DNA from: Calycina herbarum
Taxonomy: Eukaryota > Ascomycota > Leotiomycetes > Helotiales > Pezizellaceae
NCBI GenBank assembly: GCA_001414485.1
Contig: LLEY01000017.1
Coordinates: 310,001 to 374,000, forward strand
Reading direction: 5' to 3'
Length of the DNA: 64,000 bases
A program made the translations under genes and the position numbers. The notes beneath the pieces were generated by a model. That model worked only from the letters and a program-made list of their open reading frames with translations. It searched no databases and was not told where the DNA came from. Position 1 is the first letter of the stretch. Every line of letters begins with the position of its first letter. Positions 13,812 through 25,937 of this stretch are shown one piece after another.

Positions 13812-14828
13812 TCAATATGTCGAAGGAACAATATTCAGACGACCACCATCAGTGAGGAGAACATTGCCATTGACATACGATCCAGCCTTCGAAGTCAAAT
13901 ACAAGATGGCACCAGCCATATCTTGTTCATTCCCCTCTCTTTTCAAAGGAATCATTGCATCGAGTATGCCGCCCGCCTTGACTTTCTCGATAAGAGGACT
14001 TCCCATCTCAGAGGGATATACTACGAGAATATCAGCAACAACTTAATATGAAGTAGAACTTTCACTTACGTCCGGGAGCAATAATATTACTCCTAATTCC
14101 ATGCGGTGCAAAAAATGTGGCCACCTGCTTCATTAAGTGTGTGACCGCTGCTTTGCTTGGACCATATGCCCAGCCCGCCAGCGGCAAACGATTAAATCCT
14201 CCAATGCTGGAGGTAGCAATTACTTGGCTCTTTTGTTCCACGTTTCCCTTCTTATTTCCGGCATCGAGAAGTTCGAGGAAGGCAATAATGGAGAAGAAAA
14301 CTGCAGTCACGTTGACATCATATGTTTGCAAGAACGCAGATGGATCAGTCTTCCAGAAGAAGTCTCGGATCTCGGAGATGGATTTCGTGTCTTTGTTGAA
14401 ACCTTCAAGGGTTGGACCAGTGATTCCAGAATTCGCGATGAGGACGTTGATAAAACCCTCTTCAGCGGTGATTTTATCGACGACTTTTTGGAGGTCTTCT
14501 TTTTTGGTTACATCTCCTTGAACGGGGATGATTTTTCCGTGTTTCTAAGAGGTTGTCAGAATCCATGGTGAATTGGTTGATGGAGATGAAAGTGGGGGTG
14601 AACTCACTGCTTGCTTAGCCGCTGCTTCAAGAGACTCCAATCTGCGGCCGACGATATATACTTTAGCACCATTTGCTTCAAGAGACTTGGCCATCATGAG
14701 TCCGATACCTGTCAATGTGAGCTGGAGTTATTTATTCTCAACAATTCGAACTTACCAGATCCGCCTCCAGTAATGACCACCACCAACCCCTCAACACCGA
14801 ATAGGTCCGAGGCCTGAAGAGAAGCCAT
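13812..14828 (-). CDS. short-chain dehydrogenase/reductase (SDR)
   Basis: Four minus-strand exons: 14828-14756, 14708-14608, 14544-14070 and 14020-13812. Intron phases all match, giving 285 aa. It is a classical SDR. The cofactor-binding TGGGSGIG lies at residues 20-27. GRRLE after the second strand suggests NADP(H) preference. A catalytic tetrad can be read as N97 in ANSG, S170/S171 in TSSIGG, Y185 and K189 in YGPSK. The downstream APGLYPSEM segment is typical of the substrate-binding loop region in fungal SDRs. No signal peptide is present, so it is probably cytosolic. The substrate is unknown. It is convergent with the CorA-like gene, with about 290 bp between stops. Its first ATG (MASLQ) lies just before the Rossmann fold, so the start is well fixed. 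Confidence 0.92.
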
Positions 14829-16092
14829 CACGGAATTGTTTTACAATTGAGACTTGAGCGCAAATTTCCAGAATATGGAGCTTGATAGGATTTGGGAATT
14901 GGCGGTTGAGACAACTGTTTGTATTAAAGTATGTCGTGAGGTAGATGATTAAGAATCAATATCAATATGTTTGTAATCCAATGCTACGTACATATGTAGC
15001 GGGTATATTCCGCTTTACTCCTATTGGTTCAACAAGAACGCTTTGAAATATATAGACAATGTATACTCATACAAGATGCTGCCGCCACCCCTTCTATGAC
15101 TGTACCAAGAGAAGTGCGCTTTACTCTGTGAATACCCCATCTCTCATTACTTGGGAAGATCTCGTACGATTGAACATGTTGTTCGAGAAGAGCTAGAAGA
15201 ATTGGAAACGTGGTTCCTTGCATCTTCTAGATCCTCTAGAACAATATTTTCAATTATTCGGGAGTGAGAGTAGGTGTTCGCAGAGCGGTGCCCACTTCTC
15301 TTACAATTAGAAAGAGAATGGAAGTTCGAGACAATTAATTTAATTCTCCAAGTATCCTTACTGATTATGCGAAATGGATAAGTAATCGCTACAGCTCAGT
15401 TTTGAAACATGAACCCCCTCGCCCTTCACCTTAAGGGTTGATACTTCCATCTTGGATTACTATTCATTCCAACTTCGAGTATGTATGTTTCTTCTTTGAA
15501 GATAAGTTGCTGACTGGGACTGAAACGAGTCGGCATCGCATGCGGCATCGGGGTAACAAGCATGGCGTGATTCGAATTTCAAGGATGTTTTTGTACCTCG
15601 GTTCCTGTATGATTGGGGCTCAGTCACGAAGTGCGAGATTCAATTCTCAGCTTCATTTAAGAGAATGAGAAGACCGAGGTTGGGAGTTAATTGGAATAGT
15701 ACGAGGATTACAACGAGACGTAGAGTTGGCTGCAGGATTAGATTGGTGAAGAAGGTGGGTTTGTTTGAACTCGACTAACGATGTTGAAAATCACAGCAAA
15801 AGTAAAAATAAAGTCCTCGTAAATGACGAATTATAGAAAACATTCCATGGTGGAGTTAACGCACTACCTCCCGATCAACTATGTACGGAATCGGAATCGG
15901 AATAGTACCGGCCCGAGAGACCCTTGAATCGGCCCCAGCTCGGCTGACGAGTGTAGCTTAGCTCCAATGAGAGACCCAGCGCCCTTCCTTCCACTCTATC
16001 GTCATTTCTTCAAAAGCACTTTCCATCTTGCAACGCGCCTGCCATCTCTTACACGCTACACGCTACACGCTACACGCTTCCAAATCTTCACG
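14829..16092. other. intergenic, no recognised gene
   Basis: Promoter side of the dehydrogenase on the left and of the HNH gene on the right. Only short ORFs. A 4x7-bp tandem repeat lies immediately before the HNH start codon. Confidence 0.45.
16051..16078. repeat. 7-bp tandem repeat, 4 copies
   Basis: Four perfect copies of ACACGCT end 15 bp before the ATG of the interrupted HNH gene, so they lie in its probable 5' leader. Confidence 0.85.
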
Positions 16093-16194
16093 ATGTCGCT
16101 TTCTTCTGCTCCCTCCAGCTTATCAGACTCCAACTCCTCACAATCCGACACTCTTATACAGAACGAAATAATCGTCGAAGAGCACCAGAAAGCC

Positions 16195-16290
16195 ACTCGA
16201 TTACACCTCGCTGACTCTTCTTCCTCCCTGCTCCACGAAGACACTCGATTACACCTCGCTGACTCTTCTTCCTCCCTGCTACACGAAAAC
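16195..16290 (+). repeat. 48-bp in-frame tandem duplication
   Basis: Two 48-bp units, 16195-16242 and 16243-16290, differ at only a few bases. Each encodes a 16-residue block around RLHLADSSSSLLHE. A third partial copy starts with ACTCGAT. The unit length keeps the HNH frame. Confidence 0.9.
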
Positions 16291-16346
16291 ACTCGATCCA
16301 CCATGCCACCCCGTAACCGTAGCACAGGTCGCGATGTTCATATATA

Positions 16347-17664
16347 CAACGTACAGGGATAAACAAATGTAAAAACGCCACTACCTTGGCATCACCGCTG
16401 CTATAATATAACACCATTTTTTAAAGGTTTTGCCACTTGAATTTGATGAAGCTATTCAGAACTTTGTATGTAAACCTCTTGCTGCAATTATAGCTTTACA
16501 CCTTGCCTGCATACCACTTTCGGAATTGTGGATCATATCATATATCTCCTTATTTGTAACCGATTCCCAGGCTTCTATTACTGCTTGACGTAATCTCTGA
16601 TAGTTGTGATAAACCTTAGGGTCTAATTCTTGTAGGATGTCCTTCATTCTATTCCATATCTACTCGATAGGCGACAAGTTAGGTGAAAAGGCTGGCCAGA
16701 ATATCGGTATAACCCCCCTCTCTCTCATCTACTGTAATGTCGCCTTCGCGGTATGTCCTGGACCTCCATCTTGCTGGTATTGAAGCCCGGACGCGCTAGA
16801 TCGATATAGATAGTTCTATATAACAGGAAATGTATGCTCTCTATATGATTCTGAGGTAATCGTCTTCCACTCCTTCTCCTAAAACAGCCCAGGTCCCTTA
16901 CTGTATTTACCACTTATACAACCCTAGAACATCCAACCAATTTTCCGCTGCCACTTATAGGTAATACAGTCTGGCAGATATAACTCTGACTCTCCTTTTA
17001 ATCGTGTATAGTACTGCTGTCGATGATATCCAGGTGACACCTAAGTCTCGTCGCTCCAAAGTATAGCATCCCACTGCCCTGCCGTCCAATTCTCATGCTC
17101 AATAGCCTAGGCTAGACGAGCCTTCTGATTCTTCTCAGAGAGAGGGGGAACCTTCCGCCTTATTCCTCGTACATACCCTTCTTTCTTAAAGGCTGTCCGA
17201 ATCGCGTAAGATAAGCAGTCCTAACCTAGACACTTCGGAAGCTCTGCCCATGGCACATCGCGATTTCGGGAGCTTGCGGTAGACCAGGCCACTGGTTGTT
17301 TCCGTTGTGGAGTATTAAGAAGGACATGCCGGCCGGTGGAGGACTTCTGAGGCGTCGGACGTGAGGTGAGGGCGTAGTCGATTTGTCGGCGTGTAAAGTG
17401 AAGCTGTAGGATAAGGTCGGGTATCGACCAGCCAGCTGTATAGTATAGGGTCTGTATTCGAAGGCGATCGTCCCGAGTCGTCGTATGAGTAGGCGTCTTT
17501 GGCGTAGGAATATTTATATTAAGAACATAGTATAAAATAGGAGTGTAAAAGCAGCCACAGAGTACTCCTAAAATAATAAATTTGATTGGTGGCGGCCCCT
17601 GCACAATGTGGCGTAAATCGGGTGATATGACCTCAATTTTACATTTGTTTCCACCTGTACGTTG
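16347..17664 (-). mobile_element. Tc1/mariner element, 1318 bp, with TIRs and TA duplication
   Basis: The ends are inverted repeats of about 28 bp: 16347-16374 starts CAACGTACAGG and contains AAACAAATGTAAAA, and 17637-17664 is its reverse complement with three mismatches. TA dinucleotides flank both ends (16345-16346 and 17665-17666), the usual Tc1/mariner target duplication. Joining the flanks with one TA restores the HNH reading frame (VHIYDTND). The interior encodes a broken transposase on the minus strand. Size is normal for an autonomous Tc1-type element, but the coding region has stops, so it probably moved with help or decayed after insertion. Confidence 0.92.
16456..17604 (-). pseudogene. 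degenerate Tc1/mariner transposase
   Basis: Minus-strand pieces in order: a helix-turn-helix N-terminal part at 17604-17221 (TTRDDRLRIQTLYYTAGWS; LHFTRRQIDYAL), a stop-interrupted core, and the C-terminal part at about 16700-16456. In that last part FWPAFSPNLSPIE is the W-P-x-x-S-P-D-L-x-P-I-E block of the DDE domain, with D changed to N and a stop next to the final Glu. It ends in an AWESVTNKEIYDMI-type tail. The D-to-N change and the stops fit RIP-like G-to-A and C-to-T changes. Confidence 0.8.
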
Positions 17665-18439
17665 TATGATACAAACGATAGAGATACTTCACTTGGTGGC
17701 CTGATTCTCACAGCCGGTGTTACGAATGCCAACCTATATGTTATGATGGAGATTTTCCTCTTTGACGGCGAATATACTCTACAGAATGAAAGTGATACTA
17801 CGATAGAGAAGGATAACTCTCTGCTTTTGCCTGGCAAATATTATATTCATTCTCCTCGTAAGTGTTTCTTTAATACCTTTTTTCTCTAGCTAACTTGTTA
17901 CTAGATCCTATTTCCATCAATAACGAGACCCCATTACTTCGTACGATTTCTCTACAAACTGGAACTCGTGTCCAAGCCTTTACCGACGCTGTCCGTTCAC
18001 GGGATCGACGATGTATTATAACAGGGAAAAGGGATCGTAACAATGATGATTGGGTGGGTGTCGAGGCTGCGCATATCTTTCCACTAGCTTATGAGCAGCA
18101 CTGGACTCAATATAACTACGGCCGCTGGATTTCAAGTATTCCGGAGAGAGGAGGAACCATCAACTCTGCGCAGAACGGGCTACTGCTTCGTACCGATATA
18201 CACCAGCGTTTTGATATGTATATGTTCTCTATTAATCCAGATGTATATAGATATACTTTGTATAACGTATTTCCCGGTCGAGTGGATCACCCGGTCGAGT
18301 GGATCACGAGAACACCAAAACGCGACAACTCTAAATATATTATAACAACACTATTAAAAAAAACCCTAGCTACTTATATTAATCGATTCCTAAGGTACCT
18401 TGCATGTACGAGCATTATGTCTAACCTGACTATATAAAC

Positions 18440-19149
18440 CACAACGTCGCCGCTTGCCTTCGAAGTACTGGCGCTGTATATTATTACTACTCTCTTCCTG
18501 CTAAGTTTGAGTACTTTGAACAATTTCCTCGCCTTCCTTAACTGTAAGACTTCTACCTTGGTAAATACGCCTCTTTCGCTTTCTCTCCCTCCTCTTTTTA
18601 AGCTGATTTGCCTCTTGTAGTGCCTTGATTTTAGCTCTTATAAGAGTAGCTTTGTGTATTATAATTTGAGCCCCCTTAGTAAGCTGATTGAATGCCTTGT
18701 TAATTGATATAGGAGAGCTATCTTGGTGTCGTACGATATAGTTTTTAAGATATGTAGCTGGAATTCAAGCTCTGTGGCGTTCTGTGGCGTCTTTGGAGTT
18801 TAGTTTAGCTCGTTTGTAGGGGGTAGAGTTAGTATCTTTAGCCTTAGATTAAGGTGAGAAAGGACGTTCTTAGGATCGTATAGAACTAAGCTAGTTGCTC
18901 GAAATCCACTTTTAATATTCTGCTCTATAAATGCAGCTTTGAATGCCTCTTTAAATGTAGGAAGGAACTTAAGCTTAGTAATATGCTGAATTCTAACTCG
19001 AACGAGATTCTTAATCTACTTGCTATATAATGCCTTTAGTAGGCTAAAATAGCCAACGTTAAGAGGCTAAAGGATGTGAGATAAGTGTAGTAGTATATAG
19101 AGAGTAATAATACTATTATCCTAATAGTATTACTGAAATTAAACTGAAA
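18440..19149 (-). pseudogene. pogo-like transposase, C-terminal half
   Basis: Minus-strand translation with stops gives the characteristic end of CENP-B/pogo-type fungal transposases: HILHPLNVGYFSLLKALYS, a VRVRIQHITKLKFLPTFKEA block, GFRATSLVLYDPKNVLSHL, and a basic Arg/Lys-rich tail near 18560-18590. The upstream half lies beyond the retrotransposon at 26705-27420. The piece is full of in-frame stops consistent with RIP. Confidence 0.75.
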
Positions 19150-19154
19150 TATGT

Positions 19155-19429
19155 TATGATAGAACCATCAGGAATTGATCGGAATTGGAATTGCCGAGTC
19201 TACGTGCCGAATAGGATACGATATAGATGTTGTTTCAGGTTTTGGAAAAGCCAGATGGCTTCCGGACTTACTATTATCCGAACCTCTTGTAAATAGCTGC
19301 CTCCTCTCTATCGGGAAAGACTAATTTGGTCTTTTCCTTTGTATTAGAGCCTAGTATTCGGATATGTTATTCTATTGAACGTACTTTTATATGCCTCTTT
19401 TGTAGTAGTATCTGTTCTATGCCGTTATA
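19155..19429 (+). repeat. 5' LTR of the chromovirus
   Basis: 275 bp, aligning end to end with the 3' LTR without gaps. Its first bases are TATGATAG where the 3' copy has TGTGATAG, so the canonical TG start has mutated to TA. Its end, CGTTATA, is a TACA-to-TATA type change. Confidence 0.9.
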
Positions 19430-19899
19430 TTAAAAGACTAAATTCGACTCCGCCGGGGACGGCCTGTTATAATATCTCACTCGAGCGCGCCGGCGTACTT
19501 GCTTTAAATTCGATTCGGCCTAGATTCGGATCAGTATATCGATAACCTTAAATAGCTAGGTAATTAGAGACTACCTGGACGACTAGTGATACCGGGGTTT
19601 AGTGTCTAAATAGTCAGCTAGTAAAATCGTAGGCGATTCCTACGTTAATAGGAGTGGACTACGCTGAGTACTCCTAAGACTCCTAATAACCCTCTCCGTA
19701 TAGGGATTGCTATATAAGATACGGACAGTCGACGATATACAGTTACCTAGAAGGCTCCCGAATCTACCCCTTAACCCCCTCGAACGGCATACGATATGCT
19801 AGAATAAGGAGAGACCCTAGGTCCCTCTAAAGCTCCGCTTAAGAGCGTTGAGCAACCTACTAGGGAAGCTAGTAGACCCCCCTCTGAAAGGTCTACGAA

Positions 19900-22800
19900 C
19901 CGCACTTGTACGTCTAAAAACAAAAGGTCTTAGAAAGGAAAGCAACCTGCTCGAAACCCTAAAGATAACCAAGACTTTTCTAATACGGACGAGATATAGG
20001 GCGTAGTATAAGGCTTAGAAGAAAAACTTTAAGATAATAACGATCGGTTTATATAGTTGGAATTAATTATAAGCGAACTTAGGAATTAAATCAGAGACCC
20101 TTAACCTCAACGATCCCGATCCGAGAACGACCCTCCTTCCCTTCTAAGTCCTACACCAGACCTCTTTCGCTTAAGGGATCCTGCCCCTAATGCCTTCCCT
20201 CGACGGCAGACTACCCTACTCGACCCCGAAGGTAGTCCGAATCCTATCTAACCTATGAAAAGCAAGATTATAGAAAAGATTAAACCCTTAGATAACAGTA
20301 TATCACCTATATACCGACAATAGAAGATATTAGTACGCGATAGACTACTAGTAAATGCTAATTATTATAATACAAGCCCGACTCGAAAGGCCCTTATATA
20401 GGGAACAACTACTAGACTCGCTAGGAACTACCTTAAGCCTAGATATAAGTCTGAATCGATTTATATTGCTTTCTACGATTATTAAGATATAATTAAACTT
20501 TTAGATTTATATTTCTTAACTAGATATAAGACAGAGGATGTATAGAACGCCTTCTAGGCCTTGTAGATAGGTGGAAAGGATCACGTTAGAGAAACGTTTA
20601 CTAACTTCAGAGGTCGCTTTTCAAGTATAGCTATACTCGGAGGGATACTAGAGTTAGAACAGTTCTTCTATATATAGGAAAAGATTACACCACAGCTATA
20701 AAACTCAGCCGCTATACTTAAGAGACGTTAGAACTATAACTTCGTCGAAATAGTAGTAGATCTTCTAGCCTTAGATAAGGAAAAACGCTAAAACGCTAAG
20801 TTATACACAGCTAATACAACTAAGCCAGTCGGTATAACCACTTCGGTCAAAAGGACTGCCTTTCAACCCTTATCCAGTATAACACCGAAACCCTCCCTAC
20901 CTATATAAGGATCCTTCTCTATCGTTTAGACCACTTCCTAAACTTTTAAACCTACCTCAACTCCTAAACGCCAAAAGACTACGGATCGAGTCCCAGCTAG
21001 TATAACGTGTCACTACTACGGTAAGCCTAGACATTACAAACCCGATTACCCTCAGCTACCTAGTATTAAAGAGATAGTCTAGGAAGTAGACAAAGATAAT
21101 ATACAAGTCCTCGTAGAGTACCCCGATTCAGTCCCAGATTAGGGGGAAAACGAGGCAGCCTAGGTAAAGACTCCTTCCTAGGCTTATATAAATATAACCT
21201 ATTAAACCTTAATCTTTCTAGCCTTATAGGAGGAAACCAATTCCTTATAGATACGACTCTTAGTATACACAGATATAGTGTCAAGTTACAAGCTTTAATA
21301 GATATAGGAGTAAACGGTTTTCTATTCTTAAATCGACCTTTAGCTCTATAACTAGCCTAATTACTAGGATTGTAGATTTAAAATTTACTATACTCGGTGC
21401 CTGTTCGTAGATACGACAGTAGTATTAAGAGTAAGGCAACGCGGTTTATACAGCTACATTTGAACCTAGATAGACGTCGTATCTGTAACTGCCTCTTTAT
21501 CGTCCTAAATCTCAGATAATAAGACTTAATTATCAGAAACAAATAGTTGAAATACTTTAAAATTCTCCTTAACCCTACTAGGAATTAACTTATTTAGCTA
21601 GCCGAAACCCCACCAACTCCTTACTTTAGAAAGGAGATCTTACTTTCTTTAACTTCTAGCTAGATCTAGAAGCCTTATTTAAATATATAGTCGGATATAA
21701 ATAGAAGGGATTACGCTCTCTATTAAGACGAAAAACAATAGAAGAAGGGTGAACTCTTAGCTAAGTTATTACTGTTATCTACGACTCTGACTCCTAACCT
21801 TTCTGCCTCTAACTCTGGTCTAAATCCCCTCCGACCTATAAGTATAGCTTAGATAGATTAGACTATATACTTATTTATTAGCGAGATAAGTATAAATACT
21901 TTGTATTTTAATATAAAACGACCCGATACCGAGTTCTTTATAACTAGTATCTACGAATTAGATCGGATTATCGAAGAGAAGTTAGCTCTGCCTATAGACG
22001 ACGCTAAGACTATAGATTTAATATAGTCCCGACTCTTTAAATGTTATTTCTTATACTAAGATGTATTCTTAAAGGTAGCCTTAGACAAACTTCCTTCTTA
22101 CTATAAATATAATTATAAAATCACCTTAAACGAACCACTTCCTACCTCCTACTCCCCGCTATATCGACAGTTAACCGTAGAGCTATAAGCGACGAAAGAG
22201 TACCTTATTAATAATTTAAATAAAGGATTTATTATCAATAGTAATAGTTCTTTCACCTTACTAGTACTCTTCGTTAAAAAGCCTAATAGCGATAAGCTAC
22301 GGTTCTATATCGATTATCAGAAGCTTAATACTCTTACCTAAAACGACCCCTACCCGATTCCTCGTATTAACGAACTCTTTTCGAGAATAAGAAAAGCTAA
22401 GATCTTTACTAAGTTGGATATATGATAAGCCTTCTACTATATCTGAATAGACCCTGACTCGGAAGAGATGACCACGTTTAGGACTAGGTATAGAATATAT
22501 AAATATAAGGTCCTTCCTTTTAGACTCTATAATAGACCCGCTACCTACCAACGTTATATAAACGACGTCTTAATCGAATATCTAGATAACTTCTATATTA
22601 CTTACCTAGATAATATATTAATTTATTTAGATAGTATCGAAGAACATAAGGAATAAGTTAGGAAGGTCCTGAATCGGCTCTAAGAAGCAGGACTCTAAGT
22701 AGATATTAAGAAAAGCGAATTTAGTGTTACCCAAGTTAAATATCTTAGTTATATATTAACTATAAAAGGACTCGAAGTAGACCCTGAGAAAGTAGAACCT

Positions 22801-25060
22801 CTACGTAACTAGGTCCGACCTAGCACTATAACGGGTGTAAAGTCCTACCTAGGCTTTTATAGTTTCTATAGACAATTTATTAAGAACTTCGGTAAAATTA
22901 CAAAACCTCTAACTACTATAACACGCTCTTCTAAGCCGTTTTAGTAAACACCCGAATACGAGAAAGCCTTCGAAGAATTATAGATCTAGCTACTCTTAGT
23001 TTAAGCTTTATACTACTTCGACCCCGAACTTGATATAAAGCTGGAGATAGACTCTTCTAATAGAGTAATAGTAGGTATATTCTTCTAATAACACAGTAAT
23101 CAGTAGTATCCTATAGGTTTTTACTCCTACGTCTTAGTCGGCTATGAAGCAAATTAGGAAATCTACGATAAGGAATTGTTTATAATTATTAAAGCGTTTA
23201 AGAAGTAGAGGCCTGAACTTATGTCGTGTTAGAGCTGTATCAACGTATACTCGGACCATAGATCCTTAGAATACTTTATAACAACTAAGCTACTTATGGC
23301 TAAGCAAGTACGATAGATAGAATTCCTATCCGACTTTAATTTCTAGATCCGATTTACGTCTAGAATAGTAAATCAAAAGGCGGATATCCTAACTAGACGC
23401 GAGTAAGACATTAAAATACAGAATCAGGTCAAGTTAGACAGCCGCTCGCGTACCCTTTTTAGACCTGTTAGGTTAAACCCCTGAATCAACGTCGACCTTG
23501 CTTAGACCTTTTTATAAAAATAAGCAACATCTATTAGTACGATTTAGCTAGATGTTATACTAGAATATAGGTCGGACCTGATTTAGAGGCTAAAGGCAGA
23601 TAATATATAATCCTTCTAAGAAGAGCGTAGCTAGCTCAAGAACGGTTATACTATCTCGCTAAACAATTTACTTCTATTTAGAGGACGGCTTTATATCTAA
23701 AGGAACACCGAACTCTATATAAATCTAATCCGAGAAGTCTACGACCAAGTATCTAGTACTTACCTAAGTGCTTAAAAGATATACTAGTTGTTAGCTCCCG
23801 TCTACTACTAGATCGGTATAGGTTCGGACTATAAAATGTACGTAGCCAACTACCGAGCGTATAGATACTCTCATCCTTAATAGACTAAATAATAAGGGTT
23901 TCTTCACCTACTACTAGTTCCCGATTACCCGATACAGCATTTGTATATAGATTTTAAGTCCTTTCTAAAAGACAAACACAGATATAACGCTATACTAGTA
24001 TTTATCAACCACCTTGAAAAGGATTTAGTATCTATTCTCTACTATTCTACAACCGACGCTAGAGGATTAGCTCAACTTTTCATATAATAGATCTATCGTT
24101 TTAGACACTGTCTTAAATCGATTACGTCTAATAGAGGACCTCAATTCGTCTCGGCTTTTTAGACGGAATTCTATCGTATTATCGGTGTTAAGCTTAAGCT
24201 CTCTATAGCTTACTATAAATAAACAGATGGTTAGATAGAGATTATAAACCGATATATCGATTAAAGGCTAAGGCCTTTCGTAACCTACTATTAGGATAAT
24301 TAGAGCAAGTTAATCCCTCTGATAAACCGAGTACAAATAACCCTCCTATACTCCTCGATCAGTATAACCCCTTATCGGCTTAAGTTCGGACTCGATTCGA
24401 GAAGCTTGTAGGACTGGAATACCCTAAAGACTTCTATTCCCTAGGAACGATTAAATTATAATAAGGCAGTTAAAATAGCCTAACGTATATACTCGGCCTA
24501 GAACGTAGCCAAAGATAATATAACTAAAGCCTAGTAGAGAATATAAGATAATACGAATTAACACCGAAGAGCTATCGACTAGGATGTTAGTAATAAAGTC
24601 TACTTATTAACCAGGAATCTTAAGATAAACCGACCTAGCTAAAAGCTAGCTAAACAGTAGACGGGACCCTTTAAAATACTAGAACGTATAGGACACTCTT
24701 ATAGGTTAAAGCTCCTAGAAGGATTATTAATTTATAACGTTTTCGCTACGGACGTACTATCTAAGGACCTGAATACCCCTCTACCTAGACAGGAAGCCTT
24801 AGAGCCACCCCTAGAGATTATTTAGGGTATATAAGAATAGGAAGTTTAAGAGATTCTTACTAGCAGACTTTTTAGAAGATAACTATAGTATTAAGTAAAA
24901 TAGGTTAGCTACAATTCGGACCCTACTTAGTATCCTGCTGACAATTTTTAAGGTTTACTATATCGATTAAGAGACTTCTACGTTAAATACCTAGAGTAAC
25001 CGGGACTACCCCGACTCCTCTCTAAATAGATACGTATATAGGAAACAGACAAGGACGAGT
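19900..25060 (+). pseudogene. gag-pol of the chromovirus, heavily mutated
   Basis: Recognisable fragments in order: a gag zinc-knuckle remnant near 21007-21040 (CHYYGKPRH, later ligands lost); reverse transcriptase around 22300-22640 with FRTRYRIYKYKVLPF, ATYQRYINDVL and YLDNILIYLDS, where YLDD has become YLDN; RNase H around 22960-23400 with a VYSDHRSLEYF segment and NQKADILTRRE; integrase around 23900-24450 with SITSNRGPQFVSAF, where the catalytic Asp before RGPQF reads Asn; and a chromodomain at about 24830-24990 (EILTSRLFRR; VSYNSDPT; YRLRDFYVKYLE). Stops occur every few codons. No part can be functional as read. Confidence 0.88.
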
Positions 25061-25185
25061 AAAGAGTTTATTATTTAACTAAACAACTCTTAATAGTATC
25101 TACTAATCCTAGTTACCCCTAAGTAACTTAAAATCGACAAAGTAGAAGAATAAGAAGACAACACCGAGTCGCTACTGAATAGGAT

Positions 25186-25937
25186 CTAAAGCTCAACCTC
25201 CTCCTCTACCCTAGCTGCCCCGTCAGCTAGCTGTGTAGCAACAGCCTTAGCCTCCTTATCATCCTCGTCCTTATAATCCTCCTCCTTACTATTCTCTCTA
25301 CCGAAAGGGACCCGAACCGGCTTATCCCTAGGAACCCCCTCTACCTCCGCGTGCTTACGCTTCTTGCTCTGACGACCACCGGCGACCCGTAAGCTCTTTA
25401 GATAGGCTTCGAAGAGGTCTCGAATCTAGACCTATACGGTATTACCAGCCTATTAGAATGTTAGTCTAAAATCACCTCTGTAACTGCACTAACTAAGGGA
25501 GGAATACTTATAATAACCTCGACGCGAAGCGCCCGAGTCTCCTCGAGGAGCGAGTACTGCAACTCCGTTATAGTCTTAGGTACCTCTATAGCAGCAACGA
25601 CTATGATCTTGTTAATAGCCTTAGCAGCCTTCTTAATCGTAACCGGGCTTTCTAAGAGCTGTAAGATAGTAAACTCCTTCTCTATAAACCAGGGTAACTA
25701 CGATGGTTAGTATAGGTTCAGACTTGGTTCGGACTTAGGACTGCTTACTGGGACATAAACGGCGTTCTGCCTAATATAATACTCGTACTTCTTAGATGTG
25801 TCTTTTGCGAAGACATACTCGTGCTCCCTGTCTCTAGCTTTTGCCCGAAGGCACCGAACGCAGTAGACGCGGTAGGCATCTGGAAGGGCACTAGTAGGGT
25901 AAGGAAGAGGCATTGTGCTATGTGAACTGATTAGCAT
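25186..25937 (-). pseudogene. antisense ORF between integrase and 3' LTR, function unknown
   Basis: On the strand opposite gag-pol a reading frame can be followed for about 750 bp with few interruptions. It starts at 25937 or the second Met (25913, MPLPYPTSALPD). It has VYCVRCLRAKARDREHEYVF with a CxxC pair, and FIEKEFTILQLLESPVTIKKA after a TAA at 25707-25709 that could come from CAA. A coiled-coil-like Glu-rich part follows. After a frame change near 25395 there is a basic SKKRKHAEVEG (nuclear-localisation-like) and an acidic C-terminus ending at a TAG at 25186-25188. I do not recognise the family. The frame is far less broken than gag-pol next door. Confidence 0.5.

Noticed and set aside
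18251..18264. 8-bp target duplication (ACTTTGTA) suggesting a hAT-type element
   Set aside because: The enclosed transposase is pogo/Fot1-like and the flanks fit a TA duplication with a normal 54-bp ancestral intron, so TA is preferred.
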